From NCBI GenBank assembly GCA_910584615.1, contig CAJUAM010000013.1, positions 5,515 to 69,514 on the forward strand: a stretch of 64,000 nt of DNA, written 5' to 3'. The stretch comes from an uncultured Dorea sp. (lineage in GTDB: Bacteria; Bacillota; Clostridia; Lachnospirales; Lachnospiraceae). This document shows positions 17,501-27,200 of the stretch, piece by piece. Both the position numbers and the translations under genes were made by a program. Every line of letters begins with the position of its first letter. The stretch's first letter is position 1. The notes beneath the pieces were generated by a model. The model made no database searches, had not been told where the DNA came from, and saw only the letters and a program-made list of their open reading frames with translations.

Positions 17501-18329
17501 TTCGAAGCGTGCAGAGAGGTGGGGCGGCTGTCTGCTTGTTGTCATAATAGTATCAGTCAGTACGCTGCTGCCTTTTGGGATCCTTTTTTTTGCGTACCAG
17601 TGGAATTTTTTTCTGGGACTTTTGACGGAGAGTTTTATGTGCTATCAGATTCTGGCCGTAAAATCATTAAAGACCGAGAGCATACGTGTGTATGATGCGC
17701 TCAGGAAACAAGGGATTATGGAAGGTAGAGCGGCGGTGTCTATGATCGTGGGGCGTGATACAGAGAATCTTACGGAAGAAGGAGTGATAAAAGCTGCAGT
17801 GGAGACAGTGGCGGAGAATACTTCGGATGGTGTGATCGCTCCTATGTTTTATATGGCTGTGGGCGGCGCAGTCCTGGGATTTGCATATAAGGCTGTCAAT
17901 ACGATGGATTCTATGGTAGGATATAAGAATGAGAAATATATGTTTTTTGGAACGGCGGCGGCAAGACTGGATGATCTGGTGAATCTGATCCCGGCGCGTA
18001 TTGCGGCGCTTTTGATGATCGCGGCGGCATTTTTCTGTGGGCTTGACTGGCGGGGGGCGGCCAGGGTCTATAGGAGAGACCGCTTTAACCACAAAAGTCC
18101 CAATGCGGCACAGACGGAGGCTGTGATGGCGGGAGCTCTTGGCGTACAGTTGGCGGGAGATGCGTGGTATTTTGGGAAATTATATGAGAAGCCGGCGATC
18201 GGCGATAGTATCCGCGAGATTGGCGCAGAGGATATCAAAGCTTCCCATCGGTTATTGTATGGAACGGCATTTTTGGGGATGATTTTATTTATGGCTGTAA
18301 AATGCAGTATAGCGGTTTGTATATTATAG
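17349..18329 (+). CDS. cbiB: Adenosylcobinamide-phosphate synthase
   Basis: A 326-residue membrane protein that attaches the aminopropanol arm to adenosylcobyric acid. Diagnostic motifs are LGDPVWLYHPVRMIG near the N-terminus, then ENTSDGVIAPMFY and NTMDSMVGYKNEKY. The N-terminal family motif is encoded inside the overlap with cobC, so the 152-nt overlap is required by conservation and is not a start-site error. The reading frame is shifted by one base from cobC. No clear ribosome binding site is seen before the ATG at 17349, which suggests translational coupling. Confidence 0.93.
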   Translation: MNLFWQMTLPLGAGFILDLILGDPVWLYHPVRMIGRLIIWTERIIRGCLPDSKRAERWGGCLLVVIIVSVSTLLPFGILFFAYQWNFFLGLLTESFMCYQILAVKSLKTESIRVYDALRKQGIMEGRAAVSMIVGRDTENLTEEGVIKAAVETVAENTSDGVIAPMFYMAVGGAVLGFAYKAVNTMDSMVGYKNEKYMFFGTAAARLDDLVNLIPARIAALLMIAAAFFCGLDWRGAARVYRRDRFNHKSPNAAQTEAVMAGALGVQLAGDAWYFGKLYEKPAIGDSIREIGAEDIKASHRLLYGTAFLGMILFMAVKCSIAVCIL

Positions 18330-18403
18330 ATTGAGTGAGGCTGATGGAAATCAAAAGATTCTATCAAAATAAAAATGGTATGTCAAAAGAAAGGGGAAAT
18401 GTA

Positions 18404-19561
18404 ATGAATCGGACAATTTACTTTGACAACGGCAGTACTTCATGGCCGAAGGCGCCAGGGGTCGCAGGAGCGATGGCGGAGCTTTTAGAGAACGGTGCAT
18501 TCAACATTAACCGCGGGAACTATGCAGGGGCTTATGAGGTGGAAGGGATCGTACTGGATACGAGAGAGCAGCTTTCAAGGCTGTTTGGCGGGAAGGATTC
18601 CAGATATATGATATTTACTCCCGGTGTCACATATTCACTGAATTATTTTATAAAAGGTTTCCTGAAGACGGGAGATCATGTACTGGTGAGCGGTCTGGAG
18701 CATAACGCGGTTATGCGGCCGTTAGAGCAGATGAGAAGATACGGGGTTTCTTATGATATTGTTCCGGTAGACGAAGAAGGAAATCTTGAGGCTGACAGAC
18801 TGGATCAGATGGTGAAGCCAGATACGAGAGCCGTTATTGTAACCCATGCCTCCAATGTGTGCGGAACAGTAATACCAATCCAGGAGATTGGGAAGATATG
18901 CCAGAGGAGAGGATTGTTTTTCGCGGTGGATACTGCCCAGAGTGCCGGGACGATCACAGTGGATATGAAAGAGTGTGGGATTGATTTTCTTGCGTTTACG
19001 GGACATAAGGGTCTTTTAGGCCCTCAGGGTATTGGGGGATTCCTTATTTCTGAGAGGCTGAATAAGGAGATGGAGCCTTATATAGCAGGGGGAACAGGAA
19101 GCCAGTCGGATTCATTTCTGCAGCCTGAGAGTCTTCCGGACAAGTATGAGAGCGGGACCATGAATCTTCCGGGGATCGTCGGACTGCACGCTGCTCTTGA
19201 TTTTCTGGAAGAAACGGGCATTAACGTGATCCATGAAAAGAAGATGAGGCTTACCGGATATTTTATTGAGAAGGTGAAGGAGATTCCGCAGGTCCGCATT
19301 GTGGGAAGAAAAGACACTGAAAACCGGGTGGCGGTAGTATCATTGGATTTTCTGACTATGGATAATGCAGTGGCAGCGTTTGAACTGGAGCAGGAATATG
19401 GAATCATGACAAGAGTGGGGCTTCACTGCGCGCCGGCTGCCCATCAGTCTTTGCATACATTTCCGCAAGGGACGGTGAGATTTGCTTTTGGTATAGACAA
19501 TACAACAGAACAGATTGACTGCTGTGCGGAAGGTATCAGGAGAATAGTCAGAAATATATAG
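18404..19561 (+). CDS. Class V aminotransferase, cysteine desulfurase family
   Basis: A 385-residue PLP enzyme of the cysteine desulfurase / selenocysteine lyase type. It opens with TIYFDNGSTSWPKAP and continues with SGLEHNAVMRPLEQM, THASNVCGTVIP and the PLP-lysine motif FTGHKGLLGPQGIGGF. A candidate catalytic Cys lies in VGLHCAPAAHQSLHT. The N-terminus matches the subgroup often found beside DUF3343 proteins, and a DUF3343 gene lies 1.4 kb downstream. The start follows AGGGGAA; an ATG at 18380 is an alternative. It likely mobilises sulfur or selenium for the Fe-S genes that follow. Substrate preference cannot be read from sequence. Confidence 0.87.
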   Translation: MNRTIYFDNGSTSWPKAPGVAGAMAELLENGAFNINRGNYAGAYEVEGIVLDTREQLSRLFGGKDSRYMIFTPGVTYSLNYFIKGFLKTGDHVLVSGLEHNAVMRPLEQMRRYGVSYDIVPVDEEGNLEADRLDQMVKPDTRAVIVTHASNVCGTVIPIQEIGKICQRRGLFFAVDTAQSAGTITVDMKECGIDFLAFTGHKGLLGPQGIGGFLISERLNKEMEPYIAGGTGSQSDSFLQPESLPDKYESGTMNLPGIVGLHAALDFLEETGINVIHEKKMRLTGYFIEKVKEIPQVRIVGRKDTENRVAVVSLDFLTMDNAVAAFELEQEYGIMTRVGLHCAPAAHQSLHTFPQGTVRFAFGIDNTTEQIDCCAEGIRRIVRNI

Positions 19562-19702
19562 ATAATGTTAATAAATAAAAGTACATATAATAATTATCAA
19601 TCAGTGAAATGTAAGGAATCCATAGCCTCTAAGCCGCAAAAATGATACACTGGGTATAGATATTTTACACAAAAATATTTTACTTAAGGAGGAAAAATTG
19701 GT

Positions 19703-20977
19703 ATGGCTGACAATCACAAAATGTGGGAAGAATTGGGGATGAATCTGGAGCTTCATGACCAGTTGTGCGAGGTGCTCCCGCAGGCGTTTGGAGATGTTTT
19801 TTTGTCACAGGAGAACAGACCGGAGGGAATGGATTATTATAACATGGTGGTAGCGGATATCCATGGTATCCGTCCTTCTGAGCTGATAGAGCATCAGAAG
19901 AAGGGAGGCAAAGTGTTTGGAACATTCTGTGTCTATGTTCCGGACGAGGTTATCTTTGCGGCTGACGCTATCGCGACAGGACTTTGCGGGGGTTCTCAGT
20001 TCTGGGTTCCGGGAGGTGAAAAAGTGCTTCCGACGAATACATGTCCGCTGATCAAGGCATCGGTAGGAGCCAGACTTGACCGTACCTGTCCGTTTTTCAG
20101 GATTGCTGATATGTACATAGGAGAGACGACCTGCGACGGAAAAAAGAAAGCGTGGGAAATTTTAGCCGAGGATGTTCCGGTCCATGTGATGGATCTTCCG
20201 CAGATGAAGCGCGCGAAGGATGTGAAGGCATGGGCAGAAGAGATTGAGACGCTGAAAGAGAAAGTAGAAGAATTTACCGGCAATACTGTAACAGCTCAAA
20301 AGCTGTCAGAGAGCATCAAACTGATCAATGCTAAGAGAAAGGCATTATCAAGACTTTATGACTGCCGCAAGAATGAGACGCTGCCGATCAGCGGTACAGA
20401 CGCACTGGTTATCTCACAGATTGCGTTCTATGACGATCCGGCAAGATTTACCCAGATGACAAATAAGCTCTGTGATGAGCTGGAACAAAGGATTAAGGAT
20501 GGGGTAAGCGTAGTTCCGGCAGGTACAAAGCGTATTATGCTGACAGGAACACCTCTTGCAATTCCGAATTGGAAGCTGCATAATATTGTAGAGACCAGCG
20601 GCGCGGTTGTTGTTTGTGAAGAGATGTGTACAGGAACCCGCTATTTTGAAAATTATGTGGATGAGAGCAAGGAGACGGTGGAAGATCAGATTACAGCCAT
20701 CGCAGAGCGATATATGGGCATCAACTGCGCGTGCTTTACACCGAACCATGCAAGAATTGATGATATTCTTCGTCTGGCAAAGGAATACAAGGTTGACGGT
20801 ATCATTGATGTGAATCTTAAGTTCTGCGGCCTTTATGATACAGAGGGATACTTTGTAGAACGTGCCATGAAAGAAGCAGGGATTCCGGTACTTGGGATCG
20901 AGACAGATTATACGGACAGCGATGCGCAGCAGCTTCGTACAAGAGTCAGCGCATTTGTGGAGATGCTGAATAATTAA
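19703..20977 (+). CDS. Double-cubane cluster protein-like / 2-hydroxyacyl-CoA dehydratase family protein
   Basis: A 424-residue protein of the HgdB/BcrC superfamily, closest in layout to the single-subunit YjiM/DCCP branch. Cysteines placed for an Fe-S cluster appear in FGTFCVYVP, ATGLCGGSQFWVPGG, NTCPLIKAS, DRTCPFF and GETTCDGKKKAW, with a second set in EEMCTGTRYFENY and INCACFTPNH. DCCP relatives carry an [8Fe-9S] cluster and reduce small molecules after ATP-driven electron transfer from an activase. The activase gene is next but one (21273-22040). AAGGAGG precedes the ATG. A dehydratase acting on an acyl-CoA is less likely because no second subunit is present. Confidence 0.85.
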   Translation: MADNHKMWEELGMNLELHDQLCEVLPQAFGDVFLSQENRPEGMDYYNMVVADIHGIRPSELIEHQKKGGKVFGTFCVYVPDEVIFAADAIATGLCGGSQFWVPGGEKVLPTNTCPLIKASVGARLDRTCPFFRIADMYIGETTCDGKKKAWEILAEDVPVHVMDLPQMKRAKDVKAWAEEIETLKEKVEEFTGNTVTAQKLSESIKLINAKRKALSRLYDCRKNETLPISGTDALVISQIAFYDDPARFTQMTNKLCDELEQRIKDGVSVVPAGTKRIMLTGTPLAIPNWKLHNIVETSGAVVVCEEMCTGTRYFENYVDESKETVEDQITAIAERYMGINCACFTPNHARIDDILRLAKEYKVDGIIDVNLKFCGLYDTEGYFVERAMKEAGIPVLGIETDYTDSDAQQLRTRVSAFVEMLNN

Positions 20978-20997
20978 AGCGGAAAGAGGACTCTGTT

Positions 20998-21258
20998 ATG
21001 CCAAATATACAGCATTATGTGTTGTTTCCTAACCATGATAATGGAATGCGTCTATATAAAGAGTTAAAAAAACTGGGGGTTTGGGCAGTGATTGCCCCAA
21101 CCCCCAGAAGTGCGAGCAAATGCTGCGGTATTTCTCTTATGATCCATGAGGAAGACTTAGATGTGGTTCGAAATTGTGCAAAGGAAAATGAAATAGAGAT
21201 TTTGAAAATAGCAGCAGTAGAGAAGGACTTAAATCCTCACAGGGATAAATATTGCTAA
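20998..21258 (+). CDS. DUF3343 (putative Se/S carrier-like) small protein
   Basis: The 86-residue protein matches the DUF3343 pattern: an N-terminal YVLFPNHDNGMRLYKELK, then PTPRSASKCCGISLMI with a vicinal Cys pair, then a charged C-terminus. The family has been proposed as a sulfur or selenium carrier. It sits between the DCCP-like enzyme and its activase, with 20-bp and 14-bp gaps, so it is probably part of the same module, perhaps delivering sulfur for cluster assembly. That job is inference. Confidence 0.82.
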   Translation: MPNIQHYVLFPNHDNGMRLYKELKKLGVWAVIAPTPRSASKCCGISLMIHEEDLDVVRNCAKENEIEILKIAAVEKDLNPHRDKYC

Positions 21259-21272
21259 AAGGGGTAGAAAAG

Positions 21273-22040
21273 ATGAATTATGTAGGAATTGATATCGGCT
21301 CCACAGCATCGAAGGTTGCGGTGATCGGAGAAAAGGATCTTAAATTTGTGCTGCCTACGGGTTGGAGCAGTAAAGAGACGACGCTTCTGATCAAAGAAAA
21401 GCTTTTAGAAGAAGGTATTGACGTGCAGTCAGAGGATACGAAGACAGCAGCTACCGGATATGGCAGGATTGCTGTAGATTTTGCGGATTACGTCATCACC
21501 GAGATAACCTGTCACGCAAGGGGCGGCAGAGAGATGGCGGGTAATGAGTGTACTATCATTGATGTGGGCGGACAGGATACAAAAGTGATCCTCGTATCCG
21601 GCGGTATGGTGCAGGATTTCTTAATGAATGATAAATGCTCGGCGGGAACCGGAAAGTTCTTAGAGATTATGGCAAACCGTCTTGGTGTCAGTCTTCAGGA
21701 ACTGTTTGATATGGCGGCAGCAGGGACGGTACTTCCTATCAGTTCCTTATGTACGGTGTTTGCAGAATCTGAGGTCATCAATTATATCGGTGAAGGAAAA
21801 AGCCGGGAGGATATCGCGGCGGGGGTTGTGGATTCTGTAGCGGCGAAGGTGGCGCAGTTAAGCCAGAGAAAGAATCTGTCAGAAAAGATCATACTGACAG
21901 GCGGATTAAGTCATAGTGAATATTTTACTAAAATATTGTCAATGAAGGTAGGAAAGATGGTAGAACCGACAGAAGACGGAAGATATGCGGGAGCACTTGG
22001 GGCGGCTTTGTTAGCGAAAGAAAAATCGGCGCAAAAGTAA
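21273..22040 (+). CDS. Acyl-CoA dehydratase activase (BadF/BadG/YjiL family)
   Basis: A 255-residue ASKHA-fold ATPase that feeds low-potential electrons to its partner. It has phosphate-binding YVGIDIGSTASKVAVIG, the adenosine motif TIIDVGGQDTKVI and the two cysteines that bridge a [4Fe-4S] cluster across the homodimer (NDKCSAGTGKFLE and SSLCTVFAESEV). The ATG at 21273 follows AAAAGGGG with 8-bp spacing. Its pairing with the DCCP-like gene matches the DCCP/DCCP-R arrangement. A terminator overlaps its stop codon. Confidence 0.93.
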   Translation: MNYVGIDIGSTASKVAVIGEKDLKFVLPTGWSSKETTLLIKEKLLEEGIDVQSEDTKTAATGYGRIAVDFADYVITEITCHARGGREMAGNECTIIDVGGQDTKVILVSGGMVQDFLMNDKCSAGTGKFLEIMANRLGVSLQELFDMAAAGTVLPISSLCTVFAESEVINYIGEGKSREDIAAGVVDSVAAKVAQLSQRKNLSEKIILTGGLSHSEYFTKILSMKVGKMVEPTEDGRYAGALGAALLAKEKSAQK

Positions 22041-22053
22041 TGTGCCGGTTTTT
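22024..22053 (+). terminator. Terminator overlapping the activase stop codon
   Basis: AATCGGCGCA at 22024-22033 pairs with TGTGCCGGTT at 22041-22050 (two G-T wobbles), followed by Ts. The stop codon lies within the loop. Confidence 0.65.
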
Positions 22054-22068
22054 CTGATTTGTGGGTGA

Positions 22069-22097
22069 TTGAGAAAAAGCAGTGGTTATGGTAAAAT
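22069..22097 (+). promoter_or_regulatory. Promoter of the flavin reductase gene
   Basis: TTGAGA at 22069-22074 and TAAAAT at 22092-22097 are separated by exactly 17 bp. The AGGAGG ribosome binding site follows at 22107-22112. Confidence 0.7.
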
Positions 22098-22120
22098 GAT
22101 CTGCATAGGAGGTGTTGATG

Positions 22121-22738
22121 ATGAAAGTTTTAATGATCAACGGAAGTCCTCATGCGGAAGGAAATACATATATTGCTCTGCATGAGATGGAGAAAGTCTT
22201 TGCGCAGGAAGGAATCGAAACGGAGATGATCCATATAGGCAATAAAGATATCAGAGGATGTATCGCCTGTTATTCCTGCGCAAAAAACAAGAAATGTGTT
22301 TTTGATGATATTGTGAATGAGACGGCGGTTAAATTTGCAGAGTGTGACGGGATTGTTGTGGCCAGTCCGGTATATTACGCATCAGCGAACGCAACACTTG
22401 TTGCGTTTCTTGACCGTCTGTTTTACAGTGCTCCATGTGATAAGACAATGAAGGTAGGAGCGAGCGTTGTGGCAGCAAGAAGAGGAGGGCTCTCGGCAAC
22501 CTTTGATGAGCTGAACAAGTATTTTACCATATCTGGGATGCCGGTTGCGTCAAGCCAGTATTGGAACAGTATTCACGGAAAAACACCGGGAGAAGCAAAG
22601 GAAGATAAGGAAGGCTTGCAGACCATGCGTACACTGGCAAGGAATATGGCATTTCTTATGAAGAGTATTTCACTTGGAAAAGAGAAATACGGTCTGCCTG
22701 AAAAAGAAGAGAAGGTTTCAACGAGTTTTATCCGGTAG
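22121..22738 (+). CDS. NAD(P)H-dependent FMN reductase / flavodoxin-fold protein
   Basis: A 205-residue flavodoxin-like protein of the FMN_red / iron-sulfur flavoprotein group. The FMN phosphate loop is in KVLMINGSPHAEGNTYIAL, and the Cys-rich IRGCIACYSCAKNKKC block follows, as in ISF-type flavoproteins. DGIVVASPVYYAS and LDRLFY complete the flavin site. AGGAGG at 22107-22112 favours the ATG at 22121 (8-bp spacing) over 22118 or a GTG at 22112. The electron acceptor is unknown. Confidence 0.88.
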   Translation: MKVLMINGSPHAEGNTYIALHEMEKVFAQEGIETEMIHIGNKDIRGCIACYSCAKNKKCVFDDIVNETAVKFAECDGIVVASPVYYASANATLVAFLDRLFYSAPCDKTMKVGASVVAARRGGLSATFDELNKYFTISGMPVASSQYWNSIHGKTPGEAKEDKEGLQTMRTLARNMAFLMKSISLGKEKYGLPEKEEKVSTSFIR

Positions 22739-22786
22739 CTGAGGAGACTGTTTTTAGAGTACAAAAATACAGACAGGAGACAGAGT

Positions 22787-23521
22787 ATGATAAAAAGAGG
22801 AGAAGGCGCCTGCCTTATATGCGGAAAGCCAGTTGTATATTATGAGAAGGCAAAGAAGATGGAATGTATGATATGCCATCACTGGTTTGAGAGTCATGCC
22901 GGATGTGAGGACGGGCATTATGTGTGTGATGAGTGTCACGGTAAGAAAGGAATCCAGATTATTAAAGAAGGATGTAAAAGCAGCATTTCAAAAAATCCTG
23001 TGGAGATCATGCAGAATCTGATGGAAGACCCGTATATCTATATGCATGGGCCGGAGCATCATGTGATGGTAGGCGCTGCGCTCCTTACGGCATATTATAA
23101 TTGCAAAGGATTTGAGTCAGAAGATTTAAAGAGGGCCGCTTTTGAAACCGCTCTGGAAGAGATGGAGGCACGGGGCAGAGAGTACCCGGGCGGCTCCTGC
23201 GGATATTGGGGCTGCTGCGGTGCTGCTGTGAGTACAGGGATGTTTGTAAGCATTGTCACAAAGGCAACGCCGCTTACCGGAAAGTCCTGGGGACTTTCGA
23301 ACAGGATGACTTCCGAGGCATTAAAAGCAATCGGAGATCTTGGAGGACCAAGATGCTGTAAGAGAAATTCTTTGACTGCGGCAGTGGCAGCAGTGCGGTT
23401 TGCAAAGGAGAATCTTGGAGTAGAGATGGAGCTTCCAAAGGAAATCCGATGTGGGTTCTCGGAGGAAAATAAGGAGTGCTTAAGGCGGAAATGTCCGTAT
23501 TATGGAGAGTGTACCGATTGA
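22787..23521 (+). CDS. DUF5714-type Cys-rich protein
   Basis: The 244-residue protein opens with a zinc-ribbon-like half: CLICGKP, then CMICHHWFES and CDECHGKKG. A helical domain follows with HGPEHHVMVGAALLTAY and GSCGYWGCCGAAVSTGMF, then GDLGGPRCCKRNSL, ending in ECLRRKCPYYGEC. The many paired cysteines suggest metal or Fe-S binding. I recognise the DUF5714 family, for which no function is established. It lies 48 bp after the flavin reductase gene in the same direction, so the two may be co-transcribed. Confidence 0.75.
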   Translation: MIKRGEGACLICGKPVVYYEKAKKMECMICHHWFESHAGCEDGHYVCDECHGKKGIQIIKEGCKSSISKNPVEIMQNLMEDPYIYMHGPEHHVMVGAALLTAYYNCKGFESEDLKRAAFETALEEMEARGREYPGGSCGYWGCCGAAVSTGMFVSIVTKATPLTGKSWGLSNRMTSEALKAIGDLGGPRCCKRNSLTAAVAAVRFAKENLGVEMELPKEIRCGFSEENKECLRRKCPYYGECTD

Positions 23522-23621
23522 GCAATAAATATTAAAAAGTGGTTTAGTAAACGGTAAAAATAAGCGCTGATCACGTTTTTTCAAATTTTTCATACACTGA
23601 ATTTGAAGGAGTGTGATTGAG

Positions 23622-24089
23622 ATGCTTACATGTGGTAATGAAAATCCTGCGGCTACTGCAAAGATAGAGGGCAGTAAGAAATATAACTCGATCAGAGGAA
23701 GGGTGGATTTTTACGATACATACGAAGGAACGGTTGTAATTGCCAGAATATGGGGGATTCCTGAAGAATTTGGAGATGGTTTCTTTGGATTCCATATCCA
23801 TGAAGGTGGTTTTTGCGCTGGAAATAACGAAGATCCCTTCGCTGAGGCCGGACATCATTACAATCCGGATAATAAACCTCATCCGGAACACGCAGGGGAT
23901 CTTCCGCCGCTGCTTGGAAATAAGGGCACGGCATGGACGGCAGTTTATACGGACCGGTTTTATCCGGAAGATTTAATTGGGAAAACAGTGGTCATTCATT
24001 CAAAACCAGATGATTTTAAGACCCAGCCTTCCGGTGACTCGGGTGAGAAGATAGCATGCGGGGAAATTAAAGAATGGAAAGCAAGATAA
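23622..24089 (+). CDS. Cu,Zn superoxide dismutase-family protein, cytosolic
   Basis: A 155-residue protein with every metal ligand position of Cu,Zn-SOD: FHIHEGG (two Cu His), HHYNP (bridging His), then KPH, EHAGD (Zn His and Asp) and VVIHSKPDDF (the last Cu His). Cysteines in GGFCAGN and IACGEI could form the family disulfide. No signal peptide or lipobox is present, which is unusual because bacterial Cu,Zn-SODs are normally exported. ATG 23622 is preferred since AAGGAG lies 10 bp upstream; an in-frame GTG at 23613 would be too close to it. Activity is likely but unproven. Confidence 0.85.
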   Translation: MLTCGNENPAATAKIEGSKKYNSIRGRVDFYDTYEGTVVIARIWGIPEEFGDGFFGFHIHEGGFCAGNNEDPFAEAGHHYNPDNKPHPEHAGDLPPLLGNKGTAWTAVYTDRFYPEDLIGKTVVIHSKPDDFKTQPSGDSGEKIACGEIKEWKAR

Positions 24090-24112
24090 GGATGGCAGAC
24101 GCCATCCTTTTA
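24088..24112 (+). terminator. Intrinsic terminator after the SOD-like gene
   Basis: AAGGATGGC at 24088-24096 pairs with GCCATCCTT at 24101-24109 over a 4-nt loop. The T run is short. Confidence 0.65.
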
Positions 24113-24151
24113 AAAGTTAGAAAGCAATCCTTGGCATGGTGATTCAAAACA

Positions 24152-24180
24152 TTGACACAGGTACTTCCGCTTGTTAAAAT
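24152..24180 (+). promoter_or_regulatory. Strong promoter of the hybrid kinase gene
   Basis: A consensus TTGACA at 24152-24157 and TAAAAT at 24175-24180 are spaced by 17 bp. The leader to ATG 24217 is about 30 nt and contains GGGAGGAAAG. Confidence 0.8.
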
Positions 24181-24216
24181 AAATAGTATAAGCAAAATGC
24201 AGGGAGGAAAGATAAA

Positions 24217-27200
24217 ATGTATCATTGCCATATTCGTTTCTGCTTGACAGGACATCATTTCAAAATATTTGAAATCGTAAAAGAAATGCCTCCATTTAAA
24301 CATTTTACTCATGAGTTTATCGAAGAAGGTAAGCCGTCAGAGGAGTCTGTGGCGGCAGCAGATGTGATCCTGGCTAATTTACAAGGAATAGACGGAAAAG
24401 AAGCAGTGCGCGCATTGATTTCAGGAAAGAGGAAGGAGGCTGAACTGATACTGCTTGCGGATGAGGAGCAGATCAGCAGGCTTTCAGGAGAATTGACAGA
24501 GGTTAAGGATATTTGGACACTTCCTATGTCGGATGAGGAGATTCGTTTTCGGTTTATCCGGTGGCAGGAAAATCAGAAGATGAGTAAAGATTTTTGGCAG
24601 ACCAGTCAGTATCTTGAGGCGACTATCAACAATGTTCCAAATCTTGTATGGTACAAGGATAAGAATGGCATTCATGAGAAGGTGAATGACAGTTTCTGCA
24701 GGACAGTCAACAAGTCGAAAAAGCAGGTGGAAGGGCGCGGCCATGCATATATATGGGATGTGGATCATGACGATCCCGCCTGTATAGAATCTGAACTCGA
24801 GGTTATGAGGCGGAGAGAAACATGCGTATCTGAAGAAACTGTTAAGAGCGGGGACGGTACAAAGCTGCTCACTACATACAAATCTCCATTGTATGATATT
24901 AACGGGGATGTGATGGGGACTGTTGGTGTTGCTATTGATGTGACGCAGGAACGTGCTTACGAGCAGGAGATCATTGATAAGAATTATACGCTTGAGACAA
25001 TTTTTACGACGATGGATTGCGGTGTTATGTGCCATACACTGGACGGAAGACATATCATCAGTATCAATCGTGCTGCCCTTAAGATCCTGGGGTATGAATC
25101 ACAGGCAGAGCTTTTGGCAGATGGTTTTGATATGGTTGCGGAATCTGTTGTTGCAGAAGACAAGGAAGCTTTAAGAAAGAAGATCAAGGAACTTAAGAAC
25201 GAGGGAGACAGTATCAGCGTAGAGTACCGTGTATGCCATAAGAATGGAGAGATCCTGCATATCATGGGTAATGTTAAGCTCATTGAACAGAACGGAGAAC
25301 TTGTCTACCAGCGTTTCCTTCTGGACTGTACCGCACAAAAACTTGAACAGAAGAAGAACGAGCGTCATCATATGGAGCTGATCCATGCATTAAGTATTGA
25401 GTATAATCTTGTCTGCTTTTTTGAACTTAATACAGGAGCAGGGATGCCCCTTCGATTGTCAGATGAAAAGCATCATATGTTTGAAACTGACTTTGGCAGA
25501 GAGATTTCGCTGGAAGAGAGCATGGGACTTTACATACAAAAGTATGTCCATGAGGAAGACAGGGAGATGATGCGTAAAGCGTCTTCAAGAGAGAAACTCC
25601 GGGCAGAACTGACAGAGAACAAACAATATTATATCAATTACCGGACTGTGAGGAATGGTGAGGTAACGTATTTCCAGATGCGGGCGGTGCGTGCCGGACA
25701 ATGGGAGGAAGATCGCGGCATTGTACTGGGATTCCGAAGTGTAGATGAGGAAATCCGTAATGAGATGAAGAAAAAAGAATTGTTAGAGGATGCGCTGCTG
25801 CAGGCAAATGAAGCAAACAAGGCAAAAAGTGTCTTCCTTTCTAATATGTCCCATGATATCCGTACGCCGATGAATGCAATCGTTGGATTTACGTCTCTTG
25901 CTGTTACACATATTGATAATACAGAGCAGGTGAAAGAATATCTCGGGAAGATCATGACTTCAGGAGAGCATCTTCTGAGTCTGATCAATGATGTTCTGGA
26001 TATGAGCCGGATTGAGAGCGGAAAGCTTCATCTGGAGGAGAAGCCGTGCCGTCTGCCGGATATCCTTCATGGGCTCCGCAATATTGTACAGGCGGATATA
26101 TACGCGAAGCAGCTGGAGCTTTATATTGATGCGGTAGATATATTCAATGAAGAAATTTTCTGCGACAAACTGCGGCTGAATCAGGTGCTTCTTAATCTTT
26201 TGAGTAATTCTGTCAAATATACGGGCGCGGGCGGCATTATAAGCATGAGGATCATTGAAAAAGCCGGAGCGCCTGCAGGTTATGCTAATTATGAATTCCA
26301 CATCAAAGATACAGGTATCGGGATGAGCGAAGAATTTGTGAACCATATCTTTGAGCCATTTGAGAGGGAAAAAAATACTACGATCAGTGGAATCCAGGGG
26401 ACCGGTCTTGGAATGGCGATCACGAAGAATATAGTGGATATGATGAACGGAAATATCCGGGTTACAAGTGAGCAGGGAGTTGGTACAGAATTTATCGTAT
26501 CATTTACATTCCGTGTGAACGCTGAAGGAACGGAAACGAGGGATATACCGGAGCTTAAGAATCTGCGGGCTCTGGTAGTGGATGATGATTTTAATACTTG
26601 TGACAGTGTGACATATATGCTGCAGCAGATCGGAATGCGCGCGGAGTGGACACTGTCCGGGAAAGAAGCGGTACTGCGCACCCGACAGGGAGTTACGCGC
26701 GGCGATACATACAGTGTATATATCATCGACTGGCTGCTTCCGGACATGAATGGAATCGAAGTGACGAGACGGATCAGAAAAGAGATGGGAGAAGATGTGC
26801 CGGTCATCGTACTGACAGCGTATGATTGGTCAGATGTTGAAGATGAGGCAAAGGATGCAGGCGTTACAGCATTTTGCAGCAAACCGTTATTCTTCTCTGA
26901 GTTAAGGAGCTGCCTGCATTCGGTGGTGTGCGCAGATGATAAGAAGGAAAAGAGTTCTGAAGAAAAGAAGAACTTCCACGCAGGACGGATCCTTCTTGCG
27001 GAAGATAATGAACTGAATCAGGAAATCGCCGCGGCGATCTTAGAGGATGCAGGATTTTCTGTAGAAATTGCCGGAAACGGTCAGATGGCTGTTGATATGT
27101 TAAAGACGGCCGGTCTGGGATATTATCAGCTTGTGCTTATGGATGTCCAAATGCCGGTGATGGACGGTTATCAGGCAGCGAAGCATATACGTGCTCTGGA

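Noticed and set aside
26289..26882. 197-codon minus-strand frame inside the hybrid kinase
   Set aside because: It is antisense to HATPase and receiver domains and has low-complexity composition.
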